A stretch of DNA of 64,000 nucleotides, from the NCBI RefSeq assembly GCF_020883495.1, contig NZ_CP086610.1, positions 1,283,501 to 1,347,500 on the forward strand, in the 5' to 3' direction. Under the pieces are notes generated by a model. It saw nothing but the letters and a program-made list of their open reading frames with translations, made no database searches and was not told where the DNA came from. The position numbers were made by a program, and so were the translations under genes. Positions 28,185 to 36,472 of the stretch are shown piece after piece. Within the stretch, counting starts at the first letter, position 1; each line of letters opens with the position of its first letter. The stretch comes from Shinella zoogloeoides (GTDB lineage Bacteria; Pseudomonadota; Alphaproteobacteria; Rhizobiales; Rhizobiaceae).

Positions 28185-28820
28185 TTAATTTGAACTCCTC
28201 GGCGCAGCCGCAATCCTGGCGGCGAGCTGTTCCCTGAAGGGGACGAGCCGGGGGAGGAGAAGGATGCGCCGGATGGGTAAGTTCCCGTCGGGTCACGGTG
28301 AAGGGCGGGCGAACGAAGGGTGGTCGGTACGCGAGCGTCCCGGTGCCTGTTACCCTCTGATAGAATCCGCCGTGACAACATCAACGTCCAACGAGAATGC
28401 CAGTGCCATAGACCTATAAGGGTCCGATGAAATTGCCCTTGGGTAAGGGCGAGTGGTGGAAATCCACCTTGACTGTTCCGGCCACCGCCGGTTTACGCGA
28501 TCTAATCGGCCGGGAAAAAGCGGTGCGACGGCGGATGAAGGCCCGGTTCGGCGCCAAGGTCCCGAAGGGGTGGCTGCCTGCTCTAAGCGATTCTATCCCG
28601 TCTATTCTTTTTCCCTGATTTTGCTTTTATGGCGGATATGTCACAATGGCAAGGGAAAAGCCAAAAGCGTCATAATCTTGATGGATTTGCCATGATCTGT
28701 GCGCCACGCCGCGCACGGCCGCCCCCGGCAAGCTTTGGTTAACCATATGGGGGCATCTATGGATTTCGTCCAGCGCCGCGCCGCGCGGGTTTCACGCGTT
28801 CGAACGGACTGCCAGTGGTG
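28185..28820. promoter_or_regulatory. 636-bp divergent leader region of rne and the amidase gene
   Basis: No convincing gene is present. The rne strand carries a GAGGAG site just before its ATG and an inferred long 5' leader with several small hairpins: CCCTT/AAGGG near 28437-28450 and GGTGG/CCACC at 28455-28468. rne of other bacteria is autoregulated through its 5' leader, which would fit. The amidase side (28620-28820) is AT-richer and contains TTAACCAT at 28739. A 63-codon frame at 28427-28618 (+) was judged spurious. Confidence 0.45.
28739..28746 (+). promoter_or_regulatory. TTAACCAT octamer upstream of the amidase gene
   Basis: An exact TTAACCAT octamer lies 75 bp upstream of the amidase start, in an AT-rich promoter-like stretch. 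In Alphaproteobacteria this octamer can be a CtrA half-site, and cell-division amidases are plausible cell-cycle targets. No second half-site at the standard spacing was found. Confidence 0.35.
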
Positions 28821-30059
28821 ATGCTACGCCTCCTGACCAAGACCCCTTATCGCCTTGCTGCGGGAGCGTTCGCCGCAAGCCTCTGCCTTGCCGTCGCGAT
28901 GCCCGCGCTCGCCGCTTCCGCCTCTGCCGCGCCGCTGCTCGCCTTCGGCGCCCGCATTGCCGGTGACGACGCCCGCACGCGCCTCGTCATCGATTTCGAC
29001 CGCAAGCCGGACTTCAAGGTTCATTACGTCGCCAATCCCTATCGCATCCTCATCGACCTGCCGGAGACCGATTTCGGCATCAAGGCGGAGGAACTGGAGG
29101 CGAGGGGCATCTTCTCCGATATCCGCTACGGCACCATGGCCGCCGGCCGCGCCCGCATCGTGCTGACCGCCTCGCGCCCCGTCGGCGTCGTGCTGGCCGA
29201 GGTGCAGGAAGATAAGGGGGCGAAAAGCTATCGTCTCGTCATCGACACGGCTCTCGTCACCGGCGAGGTCTTCCAGGGCCAGATGGACAAGCAGAGCTGG
29301 CAGGCGAGCGCGCCCGCCGCAAGCGAGGAAACGCCCGTGCTGCTGCCGGGCAGCCGCCCGGACGGCCCCTTCGTCATCGCCGTCGACGCCGGCCATGGCG
29401 GCATCGACAACGGCGCGCGCGGCGGGGCGACGAAGACGGAGGAGAAGAACGTCACGCTCGCCTTCGCCAGAGAGCTTGCCGACGCCCTCAACAAGCTGCC
29501 CGACACCAAGGCGATCCTGACCCGCGACAAGGACGAGTTCCTCTCGCTTTCCCAGCGCGTGCAGCTTGCCCGCGGCGAGGGCGCGAACCTTCTGATCTCC
29601 ATTCATGCCGATACGCTGAAGCAGAAGGATACGCGCGGCGCGACGGTCTACACCATTTCCGACAAGGCCTCCGACAGCCTCGCTGCAAGCCTTGCCGAGC
29701 GGGAAAACCTCTCCGACCAGATCGCCGGCATCTCCTTCACCGACGAGCCGGCCGAGGTGGCCGACATCCTGCTGGACCTGACGCGCCGCGAGACGCAGGC
29801 CTTTTCCATCAATCTCGCCCAGAGCGTCGTCGGCACCTTCAAGGACGAGGTGCTGCTGATCAACAATCCGCACCGCCATGCCGGCTTCCGCGTGCTGACC
29901 GCGCCGGACGTGCCGTCCATCCTGCTCGAACTCGGCTTCATGTCGAACAAGGACGACGAGCAACTGCTGATCGATCCCGCCTGGCAGAAGAAGGTCGCCG
30001 GTCTCGTCGCCAAGGCCGTGGCGGAATACCGCGCGACCGTGGTCGCCAACGGCGGTTAA
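28821..30059 (+). CDS. amiC: N-acetylmuramoyl-L-alanine amidase (AMIN + Amidase_3)
   Basis: Periplasmic zinc amidase that removes peptides from peptidoglycan during cell separation. The 412-residue precursor has a signal peptide (about 1-32, ending ALAASA), an AMIN domain (about 40-150) for septal targeting and an Amidase_3 domain with zinc ligands His192 (VDAGHGG) and His262 (SIHAD), and the catalytic Glu370 (LLELGFMSN). The start is ATG 28821; two GTG codons just before it are possible alternatives. Placement next to PBP1A and prfB is the usual rhizobial order. The name amiC is by similarity. Confidence 0.93.
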   Translation: MLRLLTKTPYRLAAGAFAASLCLAVAMPALAASASAAPLLAFGARIAGDDARTRLVIDFDRKPDFKVHYVANPYRILIDLPETDFGIKAEELEARGIFSDIRYGTMAAGRARIVLTASRPVGVVLAEVQEDKGAKSYRLVIDTALVTGEVFQGQMDKQSWQASAPAASEETPVLLPGSRPDGPFVIAVDAGHGGIDNGARGGATKTEEKNVTLAFARELADALNKLPDTKAILTRDKDEFLSLSQRVQLARGEGANLLISIHADTLKQKDTRGATVYTISDKASDSLAASLAERENLSDQIAGISFTDEPAEVADILLDLTRRETQAFSINLAQSVVGTFKDEVLLINNPHRHAGFRVLTAPDVPSILLELGFMSNKDDEQLLIDPAWQKKVAGLVAKAVAEYRATVVANGG

Positions 30060-30334
30060 GCTTGTCCTTAAAAACGTGGGCGTCGGACCGGCGAACATGC
30101 TAGTGTTTCCTGTGCCGGAAAAGTGACATCGCCGTCCATTGTGCGGTGGCGAAGCCCTCAGGCATGCTGTAAGCCCTATTTTCCTCACAATCCGATCGCT
30201 AGACGGAAGCGGAAACTGGGGACGAGTCGTCTTCGACGGGCAGGGCGCGGCGGCTGGATACGGCCGGAGCGGCACAGGCCGGGCAGCAGGTCTGCCCGAT
30301 GAATTCATAAGCATAAGGCACCGGTAACTGGCTC

Positions 30335-32782
30335 ATGATCAGACTGATTGGATATTTCTTCGGGATTGGCGCCGTGTTCTTTCTCGGCGTGGCGGCATTG
30401 GTTGCCCTCTATCTCGGAAGTGTCGCAAAGGATCTCCCCGATTATGAGGTGCTCAACAGCTATGCGCCGCCGGTGACGACCCGCGTGCATGCCGGCAACG
30501 GCGCGCTGATGGCCGAATATGCTCGCGAACGCCGCCTCTACCTGCCGATCCAGGCGATCCCCGACCGCGTGAAGGCGGCCTTCCTTTCTGCCGAAGACAA
30601 GAATTTCTACCAGCATCCCGGCGTCGACGTGACGGGCCTCTTCCGCGCCATCGTGGTCAACCTGCAGAACTTCGGCTCGGGCCGCCGCCCCGTCGGCGCG
30701 TCGACCATCACGCAGCAGGTCGCGAAGAACTTCCTGCTCTCCTCCGACCAGACCATGGACCGCAAGGTCAAGGAAGCGATCCTCTCCTTCCGCATCGAAC
30801 AGGCCTATTCCAAGGACCGCATCCTTGAGCTTTACCTGAACGAGATCTTCTTCGGCCTCAATTCCTACGGCATCGCCGGCGCGGCGCTCACCTATTTCGA
30901 CAAGTCCGTCACCGAGCTGACCATCGCCGAGACCGCCTATCTTGCAGCCTTGCCGAAGGGGCCGTCGAACTACCATCCCTTCCGCCGTGCGGAAGCGGCC
31001 ATCGAGCGCCGCAACTGGGTCATCGACCGCATGGTCGAGAACGGTTACGTCACCCAGAGCGACGGCGCGGAGGCGAAAGCCCAGCCGCTCGGCGTGACCC
31101 CGCGCCATCGCGGCACCTATCTCTTCGCCTCGGATTATTTCTCCGAGGAAGTCCGCCGCCAGATCATCGAACGTTACGGCGACAACGCGCTTTACGAGGG
31201 CGGCCTTTCGGTGCGCACCTCGCTCGACCCGCGCATTCAGGTCGCGGCCCGCAAGGCGCTGCAGCACGGCCTGCTGAGCTATGACGAGCGCCGCGGCTTC
31301 CATGGCCCGATCAAGACCATCGAGATCGGTGGCGACTGGGGCGTGGAACTCGCCAAGATCGACGCCTTCTCCGACGTGCCGGAATGGAAGCTCGCCGTCG
31401 TTCTGGCTGTCGATGACGGCGGCGCGGATATCGGCCTGCAGCCGAGCAAGGAAGCCTCCGGCAAGGTTGTCGAGGAGCGCGTGACCGGCCGCATCGAGGC
31501 CAAGGCGATGAACTGGGCCTATCGCTCCGCCAAGGGCGACCGCAAGACGGCGAAATCGCCGGTCGGTGTCTTCAATGTCGGCGACGTCGTCTATGTCGAA
31601 CCGGTGGAAGGCGGCACCTATCGCCTTCGCCAGCCGCCGAAGGTGCAGGGCGGCCTCATCGCCATGGACCCGCATACCGGCCGCGTGCTCGCCATGGTCG
31701 GCGGCTTCTCCTACGGCCAGTCGGAATTCAACCGCGCGACGCAGGCGATGCGCCAGCCGGGTTCCTCCTTCAAGCCCTTCGTCTATGCGGCGGCGCTCGA
31801 CAACGGCTATACGCCGGCCTCGGTGGTCATGGATGCGCCGTTCGAGATCGTCGCCGGCGGCCAGGTCTGGCGCCCGCAGAACTACGGCGGCGGCTCGGCC
31901 GGCCCCTCGACGCTGCGCCTCGGCATCGAGCGCTCGCGTAACCTGATGACGGTGCGCCTCGCGAACGACATGGGCATGAACCTCGTCGCCGAATATGCCG
32001 AGCGCTTCGGCATCTACGACAAGATGCTGCCGGTTCTCGCCATGTCGCTCGGCTCGGGCGAGACCACGGTGATGCGCATGGTTTCGGCCTATGCCGTGCT
32101 CGCCAATGGCGGCAAGCAGATCAAGCCCTCGCTGATCGACCGCATTCAGGATCGCTACGGCAAGACCATCTTCCGCCATGAAGAGCGCACCTGCGAGAAC
32201 TGCAACGCCAGTGACTGGGAAAACCAGCCGGAACCGGAACTGGTCGACAATCGCGAACAGGTCCTCGACCCGATGACCGCCTACCAGATCACCTCGATGA
32301 TGGAAGGCGTCGTCACGCGCGGCACCGCCGCCGGCAAGATCAAGCTCGACCGCCCGACGGCGGGCAAGACGGGCACGACCAACGACGAGAAGGACGCCTG
32401 GTTCGTCGGCTATACGCCGGATCTCGTGGCCGGCCTCTATATCGGCTTCGACAGCCCGGCCCCGCTCGGCCGCGGCGGCACCGGCGGCTCGCTTTCCGCG
32501 CCGATCTTCAACGAGTTCATGCAGGCCGCGGTGGAGGGCACGCGCCCGACGAAGTTCATCGTGCCCGAGGGCATGCAGTTCATCGCCGTCAACCGCAAGA
32601 CCGGCATGCAGGCCTATGAAGGCGATCCGGACACGATCATGGAAGCCTTCAAGCCCGGCACCGGCCCGGCCGACGTCTTCTCGGTCATCGGCGGCGACGA
32701 ATATGCGACCCCCGAGGAAATCCTGAACAGCTCGCCGCAGGCCAACCAGGCCGTGACGGGCGGCAGCGGCGGCCTGTTCTGA
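30335..32782 (+). CDS. mrcA: Penicillin-binding protein 1A (bifunctional)
   Basis: Inner-membrane peptidoglycan synthase of 815 residues. After a single N-terminal membrane helix (about 7-28) comes the GT51 glycosyltransferase with catalytic Glu87 (EDKNFYQHPGVD) and ASTITQQVAKN, then an OB-like insert (about 330-440) typical of PBP1A, and the transpeptidase with S477xxK480 (PGSSFKP), a later SxN-type segment and K678TGT. A mostly polar tail follows. The 275-bp gap upstream leaves room for its own promoter. It and the amidase act on the same wall. A penicillin-sensitive class A enzyme is expected. Confidence 0.96.
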   Translation: MIRLIGYFFGIGAVFFLGVAALVALYLGSVAKDLPDYEVLNSYAPPVTTRVHAGNGALMAEYARERRLYLPIQAIPDRVKAAFLSAEDKNFYQHPGVDVTGLFRAIVVNLQNFGSGRRPVGASTITQQVAKNFLLSSDQTMDRKVKEAILSFRIEQAYSKDRILELYLNEIFFGLNSYGIAGAALTYFDKSVTELTIAETAYLAALPKGPSNYHPFRRAEAAIERRNWVIDRMVENGYVTQSDGAEAKAQPLGVTPRHRGTYLFASDYFSEEVRRQIIERYGDNALYEGGLSVRTSLDPRIQVAARKALQHGLLSYDERRGFHGPIKTIEIGGDWGVELAKIDAFSDVPEWKLAVVLAVDDGGADIGLQPSKEASGKVVEERVTGRIEAKAMNWAYRSAKGDRKTAKSPVGVFNVGDVVYVEPVEGGTYRLRQPPKVQGGLIAMDPHTGRVLAMVGGFSYGQSEFNRATQAMRQPGSSFKPFVYAAALDNGYTPASVVMDAPFEIVAGGQVWRPQNYGGGSAGPSTLRLGIERSRNLMTVRLANDMGMNLVAEYAERFGIYDKMLPVLAMSLGSGETTVMRMVSAYAVLANGGKQIKPSLIDRIQDRYGKTIFRHEERTCENCNASDWENQPEPELVDNREQVLDPMTAYQITSMMEGVVTRGTAAGKIKLDRPTAGKTGTTNDEKDAWFVGYTPDLVAGLYIGFDSPAPLGRGGTGGSLSAPIFNEFMQAAVEGTRPTKFIVPEGMQFIAVNRKTGMQAYEGDPDTIMEAFKPGTGPADVFSVIGGDEYATPEEILNSSPQANQAVTGGSGGLF

Positions 32783-32802
32783 TCCAGCCGATCCCTTTGC
32801 GG

Positions 32803-32836
32803 GGGCGGGCGCGGGGCTTTACATCCGCGCCCGCCC
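32803..32836 (+). terminator. GC-rich hairpin after the PBP1A gene
   Basis: GGGCGGGCGCGG (32803-32814) pairs perfectly with CCGCGCCCGCCC (32825-32836), a 12-bp stem 21 bp after the mrcA stop, followed by CTCTCTATTT. It probably separates mrcA from prfB transcription, at least in part. Confidence 0.6.
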
Positions 32837-32882
32837 TCTCTATTTCGGGGCCACCGAAACCTGAAGCATCGAAGAAACGGAC

Positions 32883-34014
32883 ATGCGCGCGGAAATCGAG
32901 AATATCGTCGACGAAATCAAGCAGGCCATAAGCCTGCTGAGGAGGCATCTTTGACTGGGATCAGGCGGTAAGACGACTGGACTGGTTGAACAACAAGGCA
33001 GAGGATCCCAACCTCTGGAACGATGCCCAGGAAGCCCAGAAGCTGATGCGCGAGCGCCAGCAACTGGACGAAAGCATCAATGGCGTGAAAGCCATCGAGC
33101 AGCAGCTCCGGGACAATATCGAACTCATCGAGATGGGTGAGGAAGAGGGCGACGATTCCGTCGTCAAGGACGCCGAAGATGCGCTGAAGGCCGTCAAGGT
33201 CGAGGCCGCGCGCAAGCAGGTCGAGGCCATGCTTTCGGGCGAGGCGGACACCAACGACACCTATCTCGAAGTGCATTCCGGCGCCGGCGGCACGGAAAGC
33301 CAGGACTGGGCGAACATGCTCCTGCGCATGTACACCCGCTGGGCCGAGCGCTCGGGCTACAAGGTGGAGCTGCTGGAAGTCCACGACGGCGAAGAGGCCG
33401 GCATCAAGTCCGCGACGCTTCTCGTCAAGGGCCACAACGCCTATGGCTGGCTGAAGACGGAATCGGGCGTGCATCGCCTTGTCCGCATCTCGCCCTATGA
33501 CAGCAATGCGCGGCGTCACACCTCGTTCTCGTCGATCTGGGTCTATCCGGTGGTCGACGACTCGATCAACATCGAGGTGAACGAAAGCGACTGCCGCATC
33601 GACACCTACCGTTCGTCGGGCGCCGGCGGCCAGCACGTCAACACGACCGACTCGGCCGTGCGCATCACGCACATCCCGACCGGCATCGTGGTTGCCTGCC
33701 AGCAGGAGCGTTCGCAGCACAAGAACCGCGCCAAGGCGTGGGATATGCTGCGCGCGCGCCTCTACGAGCAGGAGCTGAAGAAGCGCGAGGACGCCGCCAA
33801 CGCCGAAGCCGCCTCCAAGACGGATATCGGTTGGGGTCACCAGATCCGCTCCTACGTCCTCCAGCCCTACCAGCTCGTCAAGGACCTGCGCACGGGTGTC
33901 GAAAGCACGGCCCCTTCGGACGTGCTGGACGGCGAGCTGAACGAGTTCATGGAAGCCGCGCTCGCCCATCGCGTCAACGGTGGCGCCGATGCGGTGGTGG
34001 ACGACCTGAACTGA
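32883..34014 (+). CDS. prfB: Peptide chain release factor 2, with programmed +1 frameshift
   Basis: Class I release factor for UGA and UAA. Synthesis needs a +1 shift: the first frame runs 32883-32951 (23 codons, [11 protein letters not shown]...) and stops at in-frame TGA 32952-32954; the second begins at 32953 and gives 376 residues in all. Motifs are GGQ (248-250) in the peptidyl-transfer loop and a codon-recognition tripeptide SPY (203-205), where E. coli RF2 has SPF. An ATG at 32986 would skip the N-terminus and the control site, so it is not the true start. The gene is followed by a strong terminator. Confidence 0.95.
32939..32955 (+). promoter_or_regulatory. prfB +1 frameshift site
   Basis: The slippery CTT TGA C heptamer (32949-32955) is preceded by a Shine-Dalgarno-like AGGAGG (32940-32945). 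This is the classical RF2 autoregulatory signal: low RF2 lets the ribosome shift past the UGA and make more RF2. Confidence 0.93.
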
Positions 34015-34037
34015 GGTCTGCCGACATGAGATGAACG

Positions 34038-34060
34038 ACGGGCGCTTCGGCGCCCGTTTT
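34038..34060 (+). terminator. Rho-independent terminator of prfB
   Basis: ACGGGCGC (34038-34045), a TTCG tetraloop and GCGCCCGT (34050-34057) followed by TTT form a compact terminator 24 bp after the prfB stop. It abuts the stop of the convergent gene at 34060 and may serve both strands. Confidence 0.85.
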
Positions 34061-34554
34061 CAATTGGTGGCGCGTTCCACCTTGATCGCGCCGAGATCGT
34101 CGATCAGCACCGTCCAGCCTTCAGGCTCCACGGCTTTGGGATCGGTCTTGAGATAGACCGTCGCGAAGAGGCCGGGCTGCGCGGTAACGCCCGAGGAATT
34201 CTCCGGGCGGATATCGGTCACGTAGGGCTTCATCGCCGAAAATTCATCCAGCACCGCCGAGGAGGCGATCTTCGGGCCGGCTGCGGTCGCCTCGATCTGC
34301 TGGAGATGGATCGCGGCCGTTCCGTCCGGCTGGCGAACGGCGATCAGCTTGTAGTAGCCGCGGCGCGGGGCGGCTTGCGCGTCGCCTCCGACCGTCTCCG
34401 GCTTGGCCGTGTCGGCTTCCTCGGCCGGCTCCTCCCAGAAGCCGGTGCTGACGACGAAGGTGATCGTCTCTCCGACCGGCGAATCGCCCTCGGCCGCGGC
34501 CGGGCCGGTGAAAAGGAAAAAGGCGAGGGCGGCGGCGAGCAGATGCCGTTTCAT
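34060..34554 (-). CDS. Exported hypothetical protein (164 aa)
   Basis: Unrecognised. The ATG at 34554 follows CAGGAG and begins a signal peptide (MKRHLLAAALAFFLFTGPAAA, cleavage near residue 21). The mature part is acidic and contains ETITFVVSTGFWEE, RRGYYKLIAVRQPDG, SAVLDEFSAMKPYVTDIRP and a C-terminal WTVLIDDLGAIKVE, with no cysteines. Periplasmic location is predicted. It starts 31 bp after NAD kinase and is probably cotranscribed with it; the link in function is unclear. Confidence 0.75.
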   Translation of the reverse strand: MKRHLLAAALAFFLFTGPAAAEGDSPVGETITFVVSTGFWEEPAEEADTAKPETVGGDAQAAPRRGYYKLIAVRQPDGTAAIHLQQIEATAAGPKIASSAVLDEFSAMKPYVTDIRPENSSGVTAQPGLFATVYLKTDPKAVEPEGWTVLIDDLGAIKVERATN

Positions 34555-34585
34555 GGCGAACTCCTGTCCTGAACCTGTCGCCGCC

Positions 34586-35359
34586 TCAATAATCGAATTG
34601 TTCGGCAAGAATCCGATCGGACCAGGAATGATCAGGATCCGAGAGGATGCGCGCCGAAAGGCCTATCGATTCGGCGATGCGCACGGAGATTACCGACTTG
34701 ACCTCCGTATTGTCGGCCACGGCGTTGACAGGCCGCTTTTCCGCCTCCAGCACCTCGATCTCTACGGTCACCTTGTTCGGCAGCAGCGCGCCGCGCCAGC
34801 GGCGCGGCCGGAAGGCGCTGACAGGCGTCAGGGCGAGAAGCGGCGCCTCCAGCGGCAGGATGGGGCCGTGGGCGGAGAGATTGTAGGCTGTGGAACCCGC
34901 CGGCGTCGCCAGCAGCAGGCCGTCGCAGATCAGTTCCTCGAGCCGTACGCGCCCGTCCACGCTGACGCGCAGCTTGGCCGCCTGGTACGACTGGCGGAAC
35001 AGGTAGACCTCGTTGATGGCCAGCGCCCGGCGCTCCTGGCCGCTCGTGTCGCTCGTGGTCATTTCGAGCGGACGGAAGGCGTTCTCCACCGCGGTCTCGA
35101 TGCGCGCCGGCAGGTTCTGCGTGTCGTAGCGGTTCATCAGGAAGCCGATGGAGCCGCGATTCATACCGTAGACGCGCTTGCCGGAATTCATCGTCGTGTG
35201 CAGCGTTTGCAGCATGAAGCCGTCGCCGCCGAGCGCGACGATCACGTCGGCCTCCTCGGGATCGGTATTGCCGTAGATGGCGATCAGCTCGTTGCGCGCT
35301 TCCTGCGCTTCCTGCGCCTGCGAGGCGACGAAGGAGAGGGAGGTGGAATTACGCGTCAT
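34586..35359 (-). CDS. nadK: NAD kinase
   Basis: Phosphorylates NAD to NADP, the only route to NADP in most bacteria. The 257-residue protein has the GGDG active-site motif (ADVIVALGGDGFML), YGMNRGSIGFLMN, the ICDGLLLATPAGSTAY loop that binds NAD, and a C-terminal domain with VADNTEV. At 257 residues it is the short form usual in Alphaproteobacteria. It lies upstream of the exported hypothetical gene on the same strand. Confidence 0.96.
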   Translation of the reverse strand: MTRNSTSLSFVASQAQEAQEARNELIAIYGNTDPEEADVIVALGGDGFMLQTLHTTMNSGKRVYGMNRGSIGFLMNRYDTQNLPARIETAVENAFRPLEMTTSDTSGQERRALAINEVYLFRQSYQAAKLRVSVDGRVRLEELICDGLLLATPAGSTAYNLSAHGPILPLEAPLLALTPVSAFRPRRWRGALLPNKVTVEIEVLEAEKRPVNAVADNTEVKSVISVRIAESIGLSARILSDPDHSWSDRILAEQFDY

Positions 35360-35500
35360 GCCCTGATCCGCATCCTCGCTGCAAAGCCCCGCCGGGTGCG
35401 GGCTGGCCTTTGTCGCATGCCTTCACGGCCCGCGCATCTGAAAAATACCGGCGACATCGATGCGGGCGGGCGGCGCTCGTTTGCATCGCTGTCGGCGGCT

Positions 35501-35701
35501 TCAAGCCTTGCGGGCCTTTTCCTGCGCCTCGAGGCGGTTGAGCACGGCCTGGCCGGCGGCCGCGGCCTGAAGCGGATTGGCGAAGGGACCGTTCACCGGA
35601 TAGGTGACGCCGCGATAGGTGAGGGCGAAGAAATAACGCCCCTTGGCGTCCTTCTCCACCGAGACCTTGGTAGTCGGGTCCGGGTTCTTGTCTGCCGCCA
35701 C
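35501..35701 (-). CDS. Small hypothetical protein (66 aa)
   Basis: Unrecognised. The protein reads MAADKNPDPTTKVSVEKDAK, then a segment rich in aromatic and beta-prone residues (RYFFALTYRGVTYPVNGPF) and a helical Ala/Gln-rich tail (LQAAAAGQAVLNRLEAQEKA). A small beta-beta-alpha domain is suggested. AGGAACG precedes the ATG. The gene stands alone between nadK and another small gene, all on the minus strand. Confidence 0.6.
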   Translation of the reverse strand: MAADKNPDPTTKVSVEKDAKGRYFFALTYRGVTYPVNGPFANPLQAAAAGQAVLNRLEAQEKARKA

Positions 35702-35820
35702 GTTCGTTCCTCCGCATGATCGCCGCGCGGCTGGGTCACCGCGCGCTGTGCATGCCTATAGGGCAGAGCGCAGCCCACGGCAATGGAGCCTGCGTGGGGT
35801 GGCGGCACAGAGGAACGGCA

Positions 35821-35988
35821 TCATTGCAGCCGTAGCTCAAGCTGCTTCTTGTTCTTCAGCACATAGAGCGGCTTGGCGACGGCCGCGGCCTTGCGCTGAA
35901 GCTCAAGGCGGTTCTGCATCTGCCGCTCGCGTAAGGAACGGCAGGCTTCGAGAAGGGCATGTCCGCGTTCCAGGGCATCGTTCTGCAT
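35821..35988 (-). CDS. Small basic helical protein (55 aa)
   Basis: Unrecognised. The ATG at 35988 is preceded by GGAGG at good spacing, so it is preferred to the ATG at 36003, which would place the GGAGG inside the gene. The product is basic and helical: MQNDALERGHALLEACRSLR, then QMQNRLELQRKAAAV and a tail KNKKQLELRLQ. Charge pattern and heptad-like leucines suggest a coiled coil or nucleic-acid contact, but no family is known to me. Confidence 0.55.
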   Translation of the reverse strand: MQNDALERGHALLEACRSLRERQMQNRLELQRKAAAVAKPLYVLKNKKQLELRLQ

Positions 35989-36059
35989 GATTGCAACCTC
36001 CATATGTTCACTATATGTTCTATTTCTCTTGGGAAGTCAAGACACGGGCAACGGTAGGA

Positions 36060-36185
36060 TCAGAACGTGGTTCTCAGGAAATGCGACAGGCTTTCGGCAG
36101 CTTCCCGGGTATACGCGCCCTGGTTCTGTGTGAAATCCCAGACGATGGCGCAGGCGATCGCAAAGACGGCGATGACATATCTCAT
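36060..36185 (-). CDS. Small membrane protein (41 aa)
   Basis: The frame encodes MRYVIAVFAIACAIVWDFTQ followed by NQGAYTREAAESLSHFLRTT and a terminal Phe. The first 17 residues form one membrane helix ending in a WD motif; similar short rhizobial proteins exist as I recall. The ribosome-binding site is weak. It lies 126 bp before the 3' end of tRNA-Thr. Confidence 0.5.
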   Translation of the reverse strand: MRYVIAVFAIACAIVWDFTQNQGAYTREAAESLSHFLRTTF

Positions 36186-36343
36186 GGGCACCCCGCACGA
36201 CAGGGAAGGCGTGCGCCGGAAAACGGGCGCAGGGGGTATGGTGCGCCTTGCCGCAGCGCGAGTCCATCGAATTTCGGACTGTGTAAATTTTGGATTTTAT
36301 CGGCGCATGGCCGCGCCGGAAATCGGCGCTCATGAGGAGAGAG

Positions 36344-36419
<76 letters not shown>

Positions 36420-36472
36420 ACTCTGCGAGGGAGTTAGCATATTCTCCGCTGCTGTAAAGCGAAAAGGCCGCT

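Noticed and set aside
28427..28618. 63-codon plus-strand frame in the rne leader
   Set aside because: No ribosome-binding site and no family resemblance; it crosses predicted leader hairpins.
30305..32179. 624-codon minus-strand frame opposite the PBP1A gene
   Set aside because: PBP1A catalytic motifs are intact on the plus strand and this frame has no recognisable domain.
35349..35717. 122-codon minus-strand frame overlapping the 66-residue small gene
   Set aside because: Arg/Gly-rich shadow frame; the 66-residue frame has a better start and more protein-like composition.
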